A DNA stretch of 64,000 nt. Source: Candidatus Hydrogenedentota bacterium (lineage in GTDB: Bacteria; Hydrogenedentota; Hydrogenedentia; Hydrogenedentales; JAEUWI01). Each line of letters begins with the position of its first letter. Position 1 is the first letter of the stretch. Below the pieces are notes generated by a model. It ran no database searches and was not told where the DNA came from. It saw only the letters and a list, made by a program, of their open reading frames with translations. This document shows positions 1-6,558 of the stretch, piece by piece. Position numbers and translations under genes: made by a program. The DNA is taken from the NCBI GenBank assembly GCA_016182605.1, contig JACPGE010000056.1, positions 154,964 through 218,963 of the forward strand, read 5' to 3'.

Positions 1-1
1 C

Positions 2-385
2 CCGTGGTTAAAAGAAATTACGACCCGTACCGCGGCCAACTGGCTGCGGCGGAACAGCCTTCGCCTGCGCAATGAAACCCCGCTGCCGCACCGCAGAACA
101 ATCTCGATCGAAGATGCGCGGCGTGGGCCGGAGGGGGTGATGGAGCGCAATGAGCGCTATGAGCGGGTGCAGTTGGCGATAGACGCGTTGCCGGAACGTT
201 ACAGGCTTCCGGTGATGCTCCGGTATTTGCAGGAATTGTCGTATGACGAGATTAGCCGCTTTACAGGCGAGACCCGGGAGGAAATTCGGGGCTTGCTCTA
301 TAGGGCGGGGCGGCAGTTGCGAGAGTTGTTGACAGACATGGACGATCGGGAGGATGAATCGAAGTGGCCTCGTGCGCACAAATAG
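2..385 (+). CDS. ECF-type RNA polymerase sigma factor, 5' end cut by window
   Basis: The reading frame is open from the first bases of the window to the stop at 385 (127 residues visible), so the gene begins upstream. The visible N-terminal part (WLKEITTRTAANWLRRN) resembles the end of sigma region 2 with its DNA-melting helix. The C-terminal part (LPERYRLPVMLRYLQELSY and the following DEISRFTGETREEIRGLLYRAG) is a typical sigma-70 region 4 helix-turn-helix that reads the -35 element. The stop lies 22 bp inside the downstream anti-sigma gene, the usual translationally coupled sigma/anti-sigma pair. It presumably directs RNA polymerase to a small regulon when released by that partner. The trigger and the regulon are not visible here. 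Confidence 0.9.
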   Translation, partial: PWLKEITTRTAANWLRRNSLRLRNETPLPHRRTISIEDARRGPEGVMERNERYERVQLAIDALPERYRLPVMLRYLQELSYDEISRFTGETREEIRGLLYRAGRQLRELLTDMDDREDESKWPRAHK

Positions 386-1653
386 AGCTCTTGTTACAGG
401 GCTACATCGACGGTGAGCTGGACAAGCGCGAGCGTGCGGCGCTTGAGCATCATTTGAATCACTGTGCCTCCTGTTCCCAGGTTCTGGCGCAGCAAGAGCA
501 CTGCGTGCAGACTGTGCGTTCGGTGCTGCATGCCTCCCGCCTTCAGGGCGATTTGACCCCAGCCGTGCTGGCCCACCTCCCCGAGATGGATTCTCACATA
601 CGCCGGCGCAGACGGACTTGGATCCGGCAGACGGAGCATTGGCTTCTACCCATTTTGCGAACGGCCGCGCCCGCAGTGGCGGTTTCGGTGCTGGTGATTG
701 TGGCGATAGGGCTGTTGATTTCCTGGCCGCCCAGTTCGGGAAGCTCGGGCGAAGTGATCGGGATGATTACACAGCAACTTGGCCGCGCCCAGCAAAGCCA
801 CGTGACCAGCACGGAAACACGCAGCACGGAATTGGCCGGACGCGTTCACGGCAATGAGCGTTTTGAGACTTTCGACGGCGGTCAGTTGATGATTTCGCTT
901 GCGGGAGACACCCGGGTGAAACTCGACGCGAACACCCGCGTGGTGGTGCAGAATACCCGGAAGGTGGCGGTGGAGAAGGGGCGCGTGTGGTTGAATGTGG
1001 GCAAAGACGGCCGGCATTTCCGGGTCTTGACGCCGGAAGGCGCGGTGATGGTCTTTGGCACGACCTTTGATGTGAATGTGGTTTATGGCAGCACCGTTGT
1101 GACGGTGAAGGAGGGCGAGGTGCAGGTGGAGAACCTGAACGACTTCACCTCCATGACTTCTGGCGATCAGGTGCGGCTGGCCGACGACGTGGCGCAGTTG
1201 ACGCCTTTCAAGGTGGAGCCCGAAACCGTGATGGCATGGGCGGATCGCATTCAGGCCGATCCTGCTGCCGAGCAGATCTACAGCAAGGAGATCAAATCGC
1301 TGGGCACGCGCGTGGTTCAGGCGGAGAAGGTCTTCATCATCAATGGCGTGGATGCGCAGCAGGTTGAATCGATCTCGTTCCACTGGAAGCCGGACACCCG
1401 TGTGGATGGCCACAGTGGTTATGACGTGTATATTTCGGACGATCGCGGCGAAGCGTTGATCAAGGGCCGCTTGGAGGCGGATCTGTTCGCGGACAAATCG
1501 CACAGCAGTTTCGAAATGGCGGTTCCCGGGAACGTTTCCCTCAGTGGCGTGCGCATGTTGCAGATTAAGATTGTGCCCGATTCGTCAACGGGCAGCGTGG
1601 AAACGGCGTTTGATGTTAGTGCGACACGCATCCGCAGCGAGGCGGGCCTGTGA
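364..1653 (+). CDS. Membrane anti-sigma factor with zinc-finger (zf-HC2) and FecR domains
   Basis: 429 residues from a GTG start overlapping the sigma gene. Residues 1-40 carry the ZAS zinc-finger signature: C4, then H30-x3-C34-x2-C37, which normally clamps the cognate ECF sigma factor. A single membrane segment spans about 101-121. About 165-275 is a FecR-type beta domain (the GRVWLNVG and GTTFDVNVV stretches), which should face the periplasm. The last 150 residues are an unassigned beta-rich region. The combination suggests a cell-surface or periplasmic signal relayed to the overlapping sigma factor. No TonB receptor follows, unlike classical FecIR-FecA systems; a structured repeat array follows instead (1682-2179). 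Confidence 0.9.
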   Translation: MASCAQIELLLQGYIDGELDKRERAALEHHLNHCASCSQVLAQQEHCVQTVRSVLHASRLQGDLTPAVLAHLPEMDSHIRRRRRTWIRQTEHWLLPILRTAAPAVAVSVLVIVAIGLLISWPPSSGSSGEVIGMITQQLGRAQQSHVTSTETRSTELAGRVHGNERFETFDGGQLMISLAGDTRVKLDANTRVVVQNTRKVAVEKGRVWLNVGKDGRHFRVLTPEGAVMVFGTTFDVNVVYGSTVVTVKEGEVQVENLNDFTSMTSGDQVRLADDVAQLTPFKVEPETVMAWADRIQADPAAEQIYSKEIKSLGTRVVQAEKVFIINGVDAQQVESISFHWKPDTRVDGHSGYDVYISDDRGEALIKGRLEADLFADKSHSSFEMAVPGNVSLSGVRMLQIKIVPDSSTGSVETAFDVSATRIRSEAGL

Positions 1654-1681
1654 TGTGGTCTTGGTATCCCTATCGTTCTTT

Positions 1682-1778
1682 AGCAGCCGGGCTTGTGGAG
1701 TGTACGGGTAACTTTCTGCCTCACGTCACTCCTTCCCCAAGAGTACCTGCAGCCAGTAAGCTCCACTGGTCCGCTGCT
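1682..1778 (+). ncRNA. Candidate structured RNA unit 1
   Basis: Arm 1682-1700 pairs with 1761-1778: 17 pairs with one bulged C (1688) and one U-U mismatch (1694/1767). G-U pairs occur at 1691/1770 and 1693/1768. Inside the core, 1707-1715 pairs with 1739-1747 (8 pairs, A1711 bulged). Function is unknown and I do not recognise an Rfam family. Confidence 0.6.
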
Positions 1779-1814
1779 TGCACTTATAATTAAATCGTTT
1801 TTCTGCTCTCCAAA

Positions 1815-1913
1815 AAGCAGCCGGACTTGTGAAGCATACGGGTAACTTTCTGCCTCACGTCACTCCTTCCCCAAGAGTACCTGCAGCCAGTAGGTTTCGC
1901 GGGTCCGCTGCTT
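1815..1913 (+). ncRNA. Candidate structured RNA unit 2
   Basis: Arm 1816-1835 pairs with 1894-1912 through 19 pairs, with only C1822 bulged. Relative to unit 1 a G-C pair (1698/1763) has become A-U (1832/1897), a two-sided compensatory change. Four pairs are G-U in + strand RNA, and these would be A-C mismatches in a minus-strand transcript. Confidence 0.6.
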
Positions 1914-1950
1914 GCACTCATTCGAGGAGATTTTTTATTTGCTCTCCTAG

Positions 1951-2050
1951 AAGCAGCCGGGCTTGTGGAGCGTACGGGTAACTTTCTGCCTCACGTCACT
2001 CCTTCCCCAAGAGTTCCTGCAGCCAGTAGACTTTGCAGGCCCGGCTTCTT
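1951..2050 (+). ncRNA. Candidate structured RNA unit 3
   Basis: Arm 1955-1970 pairs with 2031-2046: 16 consecutive pairs, four of them G-U. The core carries T instead of A at 2015. That change is compatible with the inner helix if the bulge moves from an A to the neighbouring U. Confidence 0.6.
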
Positions 2051-2086
2051 CAATGCCTCATCCGTACCTAGACGTTTTTCGAAGAA

Positions 2087-2179
2087 GAGCCGGGCTTGTG
2101 GAATCTACGGGTAACTTTCTGCCTCACGTCACTCCTTCCCCAAGAGTTCCTGCAGCCAGTTGTTCCACAAGTCCGGCTC
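2087..2179 (+). ncRNA. Candidate structured RNA unit 4
   Basis: Arm 2087-2103 pairs with 2163-2179 through 17 uninterrupted pairs, one of them G-U (2094/2172). This is the most regular outer helix of the four. Its core at 2106-2160 is identical to that of unit 3. Confidence 0.6.
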
Positions 2180-2258
2180 AATTCCTTTGGCCATTCCGGC
2201 CACCCCCTCACGCTATGCCTTTTCTCTTCCCCAAAGCAACCGCCCGTTTTTTGTTTCG

Positions 2259-2287
2259 GCCTAAAAATTAGTATTGCCTAAAAATTA
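2259..2287. promoter_or_regulatory. Putative DtxR/MntR-family operator
   Basis: GCCTAAAAATTA occurs twice as a direct repeat (2259-2270 and 2276-2287). Between and across the copies lies TTAG-N6-CTAA (2268-2281), the same spacing as the core of the DtxR box. It sits immediately upstream of the -35 element of the metal transporter promoter. The metal-dependent regulator itself is inferred, not seen as a separate gene here. Confidence 0.5.
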
Positions 2288-2288
2288 C

Positions 2289-2317
2289 TTGCAGTCATAT
2301 AAAATTTATGTTATGCT
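2289..2317 (+). promoter_or_regulatory. Promoter of the metal ABC transporter operon
   Basis: TTGCAG (2289-2294), a 17-bp spacer and TATGCT (2312-2317) form a sigma-70-like promoter about 70 bp upstream of the first gene. It is in an AT-rich island directly after the putative operator. Confidence 0.55.
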
Positions 2318-2389
2318 TTGTATAAATCAGGCGCGGGCCCTTAGACCCCCATACCGGCCCCGCAAAACTGTAAACCGGAGTTCCAAGCC

Positions 2390-3316
2390 ATGTCCAAACC
2401 TTTCTTCCAGGGCTTCGCCCTGCGCCCAATATTCCTCGCCCTGTGCCTCGCCGCCGCTTCCCCCTGGGCTGTGGCGGCTCCGCTTCAGGTTACCGTCACG
2501 ATCGGTCAGATTGGCGATGTGGCCAAGGCGGTGGGGGGAGAGCAGGTGCAGGTAACGGCTCTTATGGGGCCCGGGGTGGACCCGCATCTTTACAAGGCAA
2601 CGCAGGGCGATCTGAAAAAGCTTTCGGAAGCCGGTATCGTGCTCTACAACGGATTGCATCTGGAAGGGCGCATGGCGGATGTGCTGGTTAAGTTTGCGCG
2701 GCAGGTGCCCACCGTGCAGGTCACGGAGAGCATTCCCCAGGACTTGCTTCGGGAACCGCCCGAATTCAATGGCAACTATGATCCCCACGTATGGTTTGAC
2801 GTCTCCCTTTGGGCCTATACGGCAGATCGCGTGCGGGATGCCTTGACGGAACTGCGGCCGGAACAGGGCGCCTACTTCGCCGATCGCGCCAAGGCCTACC
2901 GCGCGGAGTTGGCCACGTTGGAGACCTATGTAAAGCAGCGGGCCACGGAACTGCCGGAATCGGCGCGGGTCCTGGTGACGGCGCACGACGCCTTCGGCTA
3001 TTTTGGGCGTGCATATGGATTTGAAGTTCTTGGCCTGCAAGGCATCAGCACCGCGTCCGAGTATGGCTTGCAGGATGTAAGCAAGCTGGTCGACGTGCTG
3101 GTGGCACGCAAGATCAAGGCGGTCTTTGTGGAATCCTCCGTCTCGCCGCGCTCCATCGAAGCCCTCTTGGAGGGGGCGCGCGCAAAGGGTCATGATGTGA
3201 AGATTGGCGGTCAGCTTTTCAGTGACGCCATGGGCGAGCCGGGCACGCCGGAAGGAACCTACATCGGGATGGTGCGGCACAACATCGACACCATCGTGGA
3301 GGCCTTGAAGCCATGA
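2390..3316 (+). CDS. Metal ABC transporter, periplasmic binding protein (TroA/ZnuA family)
   Basis: 308 residues with a signal peptide ending near residue 30 (cleavage after AVAA). The four metal ligands of the cluster 9 binding proteins are visible: H66 (DPHLYKA), H133 (DPHVW), H199 (TAHDAFGYF) and D279 (FSDAMG). The positions almost coincide with H68/H133/H199/D279 of Treponema TroA. A His third ligand, rather than the Glu of PsaA/MntC-type proteins, fits Zn or mixed Zn/Mn binding. The His-rich loop of classical ZnuA is absent. It starts an operon and overlaps the ATPase gene by 4 bp. The exact metal (Zn, Mn or Fe) cannot be decided from sequence. Confidence 0.93.
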   Translation: MSKPFFQGFALRPIFLALCLAAASPWAVAAPLQVTVTIGQIGDVAKAVGGEQVQVTALMGPGVDPHLYKATQGDLKKLSEAGIVLYNGLHLEGRMADVLVKFARQVPTVQVTESIPQDLLREPPEFNGNYDPHVWFDVSLWAYTADRVRDALTELRPEQGAYFADRAKAYRAELATLETYVKQRATELPESARVLVTAHDAFGYFGRAYGFEVLGLQGISTASEYGLQDVSKLVDVLVARKIKAVFVESSVSPRSIEALLEGARAKGHDVKIGGQLFSDAMGEPGTPEGTYIGMVRHNIDTIVEALKP

Positions 3317-4095
3317 ATCCCCCTCCGATCGAAATTCACGACCTTACGGTCGCCTATCACCATCGTCCCGTACTGTGGGATATCGATGTGAGTTTTGCGG
3401 CGGGGGAACTCGTCGCGATTGTGGGCCCAAACGGCGCGGGCAAGAGCACCCTCATCAAGGCGATGATGGGTCTGGTGCCGCTGGCCTCGGGGCACGTGAA
3501 TTTTTTTGGCGAGCCCTCGGTGAAGCGGCGCTCGACGGTGGCGTATGTGCCGCAACGCGGCTCGGTGGACTGGGACTTTCCCACGACGGCGCTCGACGTG
3601 GTGCTGATGGGCCGTTACGGGCAGTTGCCGCTCTTTGGGCGTCCCCGCAGGAAGGACAAAGAGATTGCCGTGGAGTGCCTGAAGAAGGTGGGCATGCTGG
3701 AGTTCGCGAAGCGCCAGATTAGCCAGCTTTCCGGGGGGCAGCAGCAGCGGGTATTTCTTGCGCGCGCCCTGGCCCAGCAGACGAGCGTCTACTTGATGGA
3801 TGAGCCCTTCGCCGGAGTCGATGCCTCGACGGAGAAGGCGATCGTGGTCTTGTTGCGCGAATTGCGCGAGCAGGGGAGCACGGTGCTGGTCGTGCATCAC
3901 GACTTGCAGACGGTACCGGAGTATTTTGACTCGGTGATGCTGCTCAATTTGCGCTGTGTGGCTTTCGGTCCGGTAGAGACGACCTTTACCGCGGAGAACC
4001 TCCAGAAGACCTATGGGGGCCACCTCCATCTACTCACGGAAGTGGGCGAGAAGCTGCGTCAGCGGGAGTGGAGGCATCGCAATGCCACTCATTGA
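3313..4095 (+). CDS. Metal ABC transporter, ATP-binding protein
   Basis: 260 residues. Walker A GPNGAGKST lies near residue 37, the ABC signature is QLSGGQQQRVFLARAL, Walker B with the catalytic Glu is VYLMDEPF, and the switch His is in VVHHDLQT. Together they identify the nucleotide-binding subunit of a TroABCD/ZnuABC-type importer. It powers uptake of the divalent cation delivered by the preceding binding protein. The start overlaps the upstream stop (ATGA), and its 3' end overlaps the fused permease gene by 14 bp, so translation is coupled throughout the operon. Confidence 0.95.
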   Translation: MNPPPIEIHDLTVAYHHRPVLWDIDVSFAAGELVAIVGPNGAGKSTLIKAMMGLVPLASGHVNFFGEPSVKRRSTVAYVPQRGSVDWDFPTTALDVVLMGRYGQLPLFGRPRRKDKEIAVECLKKVGMLEFAKRQISQLSGGQQQRVFLARALAQQTSVYLMDEPFAGVDASTEKAIVVLLRELREQGSTVLVVHHDLQTVPEYFDSVMLLNLRCVAFGPVETTFTAENLQKTYGGHLHLLTEVGEKLRQREWRHRNATH

Positions 4096-5437
4096 GTCGC
4101 TATGGGCCATGTTGGGCGGCGCCACAGAGGGCCTGCCCCCGTGGATAGAATTCTTCACCTTCTCCAGCATCAACGTGATTCACGTGGTGCTCGGCTGCTC
4201 GCTGCTTGGCGCGAGCGCCGGCGCGATCGGGTGCTTTTCTTTTCTGCGCAAACGCTCGCTCATTGGCGATGCACTGGCCCATGCGGCCCTGCCGGGCGTC
4301 TGCGTGGCCTTTATGCTGACTGGCACGAAGAACCCGCTCTATTTTCTTCTCGGAGCGGGAGCCTCTTGCTGGCTGGGCGCCGTGTCGGTGGATGCGATCG
4401 TCCGCTACACGCGTTGCAAGGAAGACAGCGCGCTCGGCATGGTCTTGTCCGTCTTTTTCGGTGTGGGCATTCTGTTGCTGACCTATATTCAGAAGACCGG
4501 GGATGCGGCGCAGTCGGGGCTCGATCATTATCTCTTTGGCAAGGCGGCCTCGCTCGTGGAGAGCGATGTGAAGCTGATTGCGGTGGTGAGCCTGGGCGTG
4601 CTCGGTGCGCTTGTGCTCGCCTACAAGGAACTGAAGGTCATCTCTTTCGACCCCGATTTTGCCGGCGCGATTGGGTTGCCACGGCGCCTGGTGGAGTTGA
4701 TGCTGGCTACGATGATCGTGCTCTCGGTGGCCATCGGATTGCAGGCGGTGGGGGTCGTACTGATGGCGGCCCTTCTGGTAACGCCGGCCGCAGCAGCACG
4801 GTATTGGACCGACCGCTTGAACATCATGCTGATGCTGGCGGCAGGCATAGGGGCTTTCAGCGGCTTTTTCGGCGCCTATGTGAGTTACCTGAGCCCGAAG
4901 ATGCCGACCGGGCCCTGGATCGTTGTCGCCGTGACGAGTCTCTTTCTGGCCTCGCTCATGTTCGCGCCGCGCCGCGGGGTGCTATCGCGCCTGATGCGTC
5001 ATTACCGCTTCCGGAAGAAAACCGCGCGGGAAAACGTGTTGCGGACCCTCTATCTTTTCGGCGAGCGAGCAGACAATTGGGAGCAGGGCTATCTCCTCAA
5101 CGAGATCCTGCATCACCGGCTCATGTCCACGCTGGAATTGCGCCGTGCGCTGTACCGGCTTGAACGGAACGGTCTCATCGTGGAGACGCCGGATCACCGT
5201 TTCGCCTTGACTGCCGCGGGGGTTCACGCGGCGGCCCGGATCACGCGCCTGCACCGGCTCTGGGAACTCTACCTCACGCGGAAGCTGGAGATTGCCCCCG
5301 ATCACGTGCACGACGATGCGGAAGAGATCGAACACATTATTACGCCGGAGCTGGAAAAGCGTCTCATCGCGGATTTGGGCGGTCCCCAGTGGGATCCCCA
5401 CGAAAAACACATTCCCCCTGTGGGCGGGGTGGCATAA
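4082..5437 (+). CDS. Metal ABC transporter permease fused to a DtxR/MntR-like domain
   Basis: 451 residues from ATG 4082, chosen because a GGAGTGGAGG ribosome site precedes it. Residues 1 to about 300 are an ABC-3 family permease with many hydrophobic helices. Residues about 316-451 look like the iron-dependent repressor family: a winged-helix-like stretch (STLELRRALYRLERNGLIVE), then HRLWELYLTRKLEIAPDHVH and DDAEEIEHIITPEL. The latter matches the metal-binding dimerisation domain, with E-x2-E-H in the MntR style, and a DPHEKHIP ending. The fusion may let a cytoplasmic metal sensor act on the transporter, or bind DNA from the membrane. Both roles are inference. The neighbouring permease lacks this tail. 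Confidence 0.9.
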   Translation: MPLIESLWAMLGGATEGLPPWIEFFTFSSINVIHVVLGCSLLGASAGAIGCFSFLRKRSLIGDALAHAALPGVCVAFMLTGTKNPLYFLLGAGASCWLGAVSVDAIVRYTRCKEDSALGMVLSVFFGVGILLLTYIQKTGDAAQSGLDHYLFGKAASLVESDVKLIAVVSLGVLGALVLAYKELKVISFDPDFAGAIGLPRRLVELMLATMIVLSVAIGLQAVGVVLMAALLVTPAAAARYWTDRLNIMLMLAAGIGAFSGFFGAYVSYLSPKMPTGPWIVVAVTSLFLASLMFAPRRGVLSRLMRHYRFRKKTARENVLRTLYLFGERADNWEQGYLLNEILHHRLMSTLELRRALYRLERNGLIVETPDHRFALTAAGVHAAARITRLHRLWELYLTRKLEIAPDHVHDDAEEIEHIITPELEKRLIADLGGPQWDPHEKHIPPVGGVA

Positions 5438-5448
5438 AGGTGCCGATT

Positions 5449-6414
5449 ATGAATGGCCAATACCTGAGCGGCCTGGCCGAGTTTCTCTGGGGCATTCCCA
5501 TGGCGGTGCTGCATGCGGATGCGTCCGGGTGGTGGATCATGCTCATCGGAGCGCTGGTGTCGAGCGCGTGTTCCCTGATCGGCTGTTTCCTGGTCCTGCG
5601 CCGTCTCTCTATGCTGGGCGATGCGATCAGCCACGCGGTTTTGCCCGGTATCGTGATTGCCTTCCTCTGGTCGGGCTCGCGGGACATTCTGCCCATGCTC
5701 CTCGGCGCGGGCGCGCTCGGGTTGTTGACGGCTTTCATGACCGACGTTTTGAACCGCCAGGGCAAGCTGCAGACTGACGCAGCGATCGGCGTGACCTTTA
5801 CGTGGCTCTTCGCGATCGGCGTCATCCTGCTGAGCAAGTTTGCCTCGAATGTCGACATCGACCTCGATTGCGTGCTTTACGGCGAAATCCTCTACGCCCC
5901 CTTCGACACCGTACTGTGGGGCGAATCGGATCTTGGGCCGCGGGCCGTTTGGGTGCTCGCCGGGGTGACCCTTGCCAACGCCATCTTCGTGGTGCTCGGC
6001 TGGAAGCAACTCAAGGTCTGTGCCTTTGACCCTGGCCTGGCCCAATCCATTGGCATCAATGTAGCCCTTTGGCACTATCTCCTCATGGGTTTCACCTCGA
6101 TCAGCACGGTCGCCTCATTCGAAAGCGTCGGGGCCATTCTGGTCGTGGCCATGCTGACTGTGCCCGCCAACACCGCCTACCTGCTCACCGAGCGCCTTTC
6201 TCACATGATCTTCATCGCGATCGGCGTCGGGATCGCCAGCAGCGTGGGCGGCTATGGCCTGGCCACGGTGCTGGATGGCTCCATTGCCGGGGCCATGGCC
6301 ACCGTCAGTGGGCTCTTTTTTGTGATGGCGGCCCTCTTCTCGCCCCGGCATGGCGTGGTGGCAGGATTTATCCGCCGCCGCCGTGAACTGACCCTGGAAG
6401 ACGCCCAATCCTGA
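5449..6414 (+). CDS. Metal ABC transporter permease (second subunit)
   Basis: 321 residues of an ABC-3 family permease with about eight hydrophobic segments. The conserved RRLSMLGDAISHAVLPG motif lies near the N-terminus, mirrored by KRSLIGDALAHAALPG in the upstream subunit. ATG 5449 is preferred because AAAGGTG (5436-5442) lies six bases upstream; an in-frame GTG at 5440 overlaps that site. With the fused permease it forms the membrane channel of the importer. It is the last gene of the four-gene operon. Confidence 0.92.
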   Translation: MNGQYLSGLAEFLWGIPMAVLHADASGWWIMLIGALVSSACSLIGCFLVLRRLSMLGDAISHAVLPGIVIAFLWSGSRDILPMLLGAGALGLLTAFMTDVLNRQGKLQTDAAIGVTFTWLFAIGVILLSKFASNVDIDLDCVLYGEILYAPFDTVLWGESDLGPRAVWVLAGVTLANAIFVVLGWKQLKVCAFDPGLAQSIGINVALWHYLLMGFTSISTVASFESVGAILVVAMLTVPANTAYLLTERLSHMIFIAIGVGIASSVGGYGLATVLDGSIAGAMATVSGLFFVMAALFSPRHGVVAGFIRRRRELTLEDAQS

Positions 6415-6558
6415 GCCGGCAATCGCCCCCGGCGCGCTCTTGCAGGCAGGCCATTTTACTGCGGGTGTTTTATATACCCGTTGGGGTGTGCTACCATTTG
6501 CGGGCGGATCCAGTACGGTTTTTCCACTTGTCCCAGAGCCCCACGAGGTACAATCCCC

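Larger units (their letters stand above)
1682..2179 (+). repeat. Tandem array of four hairpin-forming repeats, period 133-136 bp
   Basis: Four units recur with start-to-start distances of 134, 136 and 133 bp. Each has a 55-nt core, identical in all four except one A/T position (cores at 1703-1757, 1837-1891, 1973-2027 and 2106-2160). Diverging flanking arms that pair with each other enclose each core. Spacers of about 36 bp between units are AT-rich with T-runs. No convincing protein is encoded here; short frames across the array use the repeats incidentally and share no family. It lies between the FecR-type anti-sigma gene and the metal transporter promoter, on the same strand as both. Confidence 0.9.

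Noticed and set aside
1682-2179. attC/integron or CRISPR array
   Set aside because: There are no GTTRRRY core sites, no integrase and no spacer-repeat pattern with short repeats. The conserved part is the loop core, whereas attC conserves its ends.
1963-2281. Overlapping short frames across the hairpin array that translate as Pro/Leu-rich peptides
   Set aside because: They follow the repeats, share no family and have no ribosome site; the pairing arms explain the sequence better.
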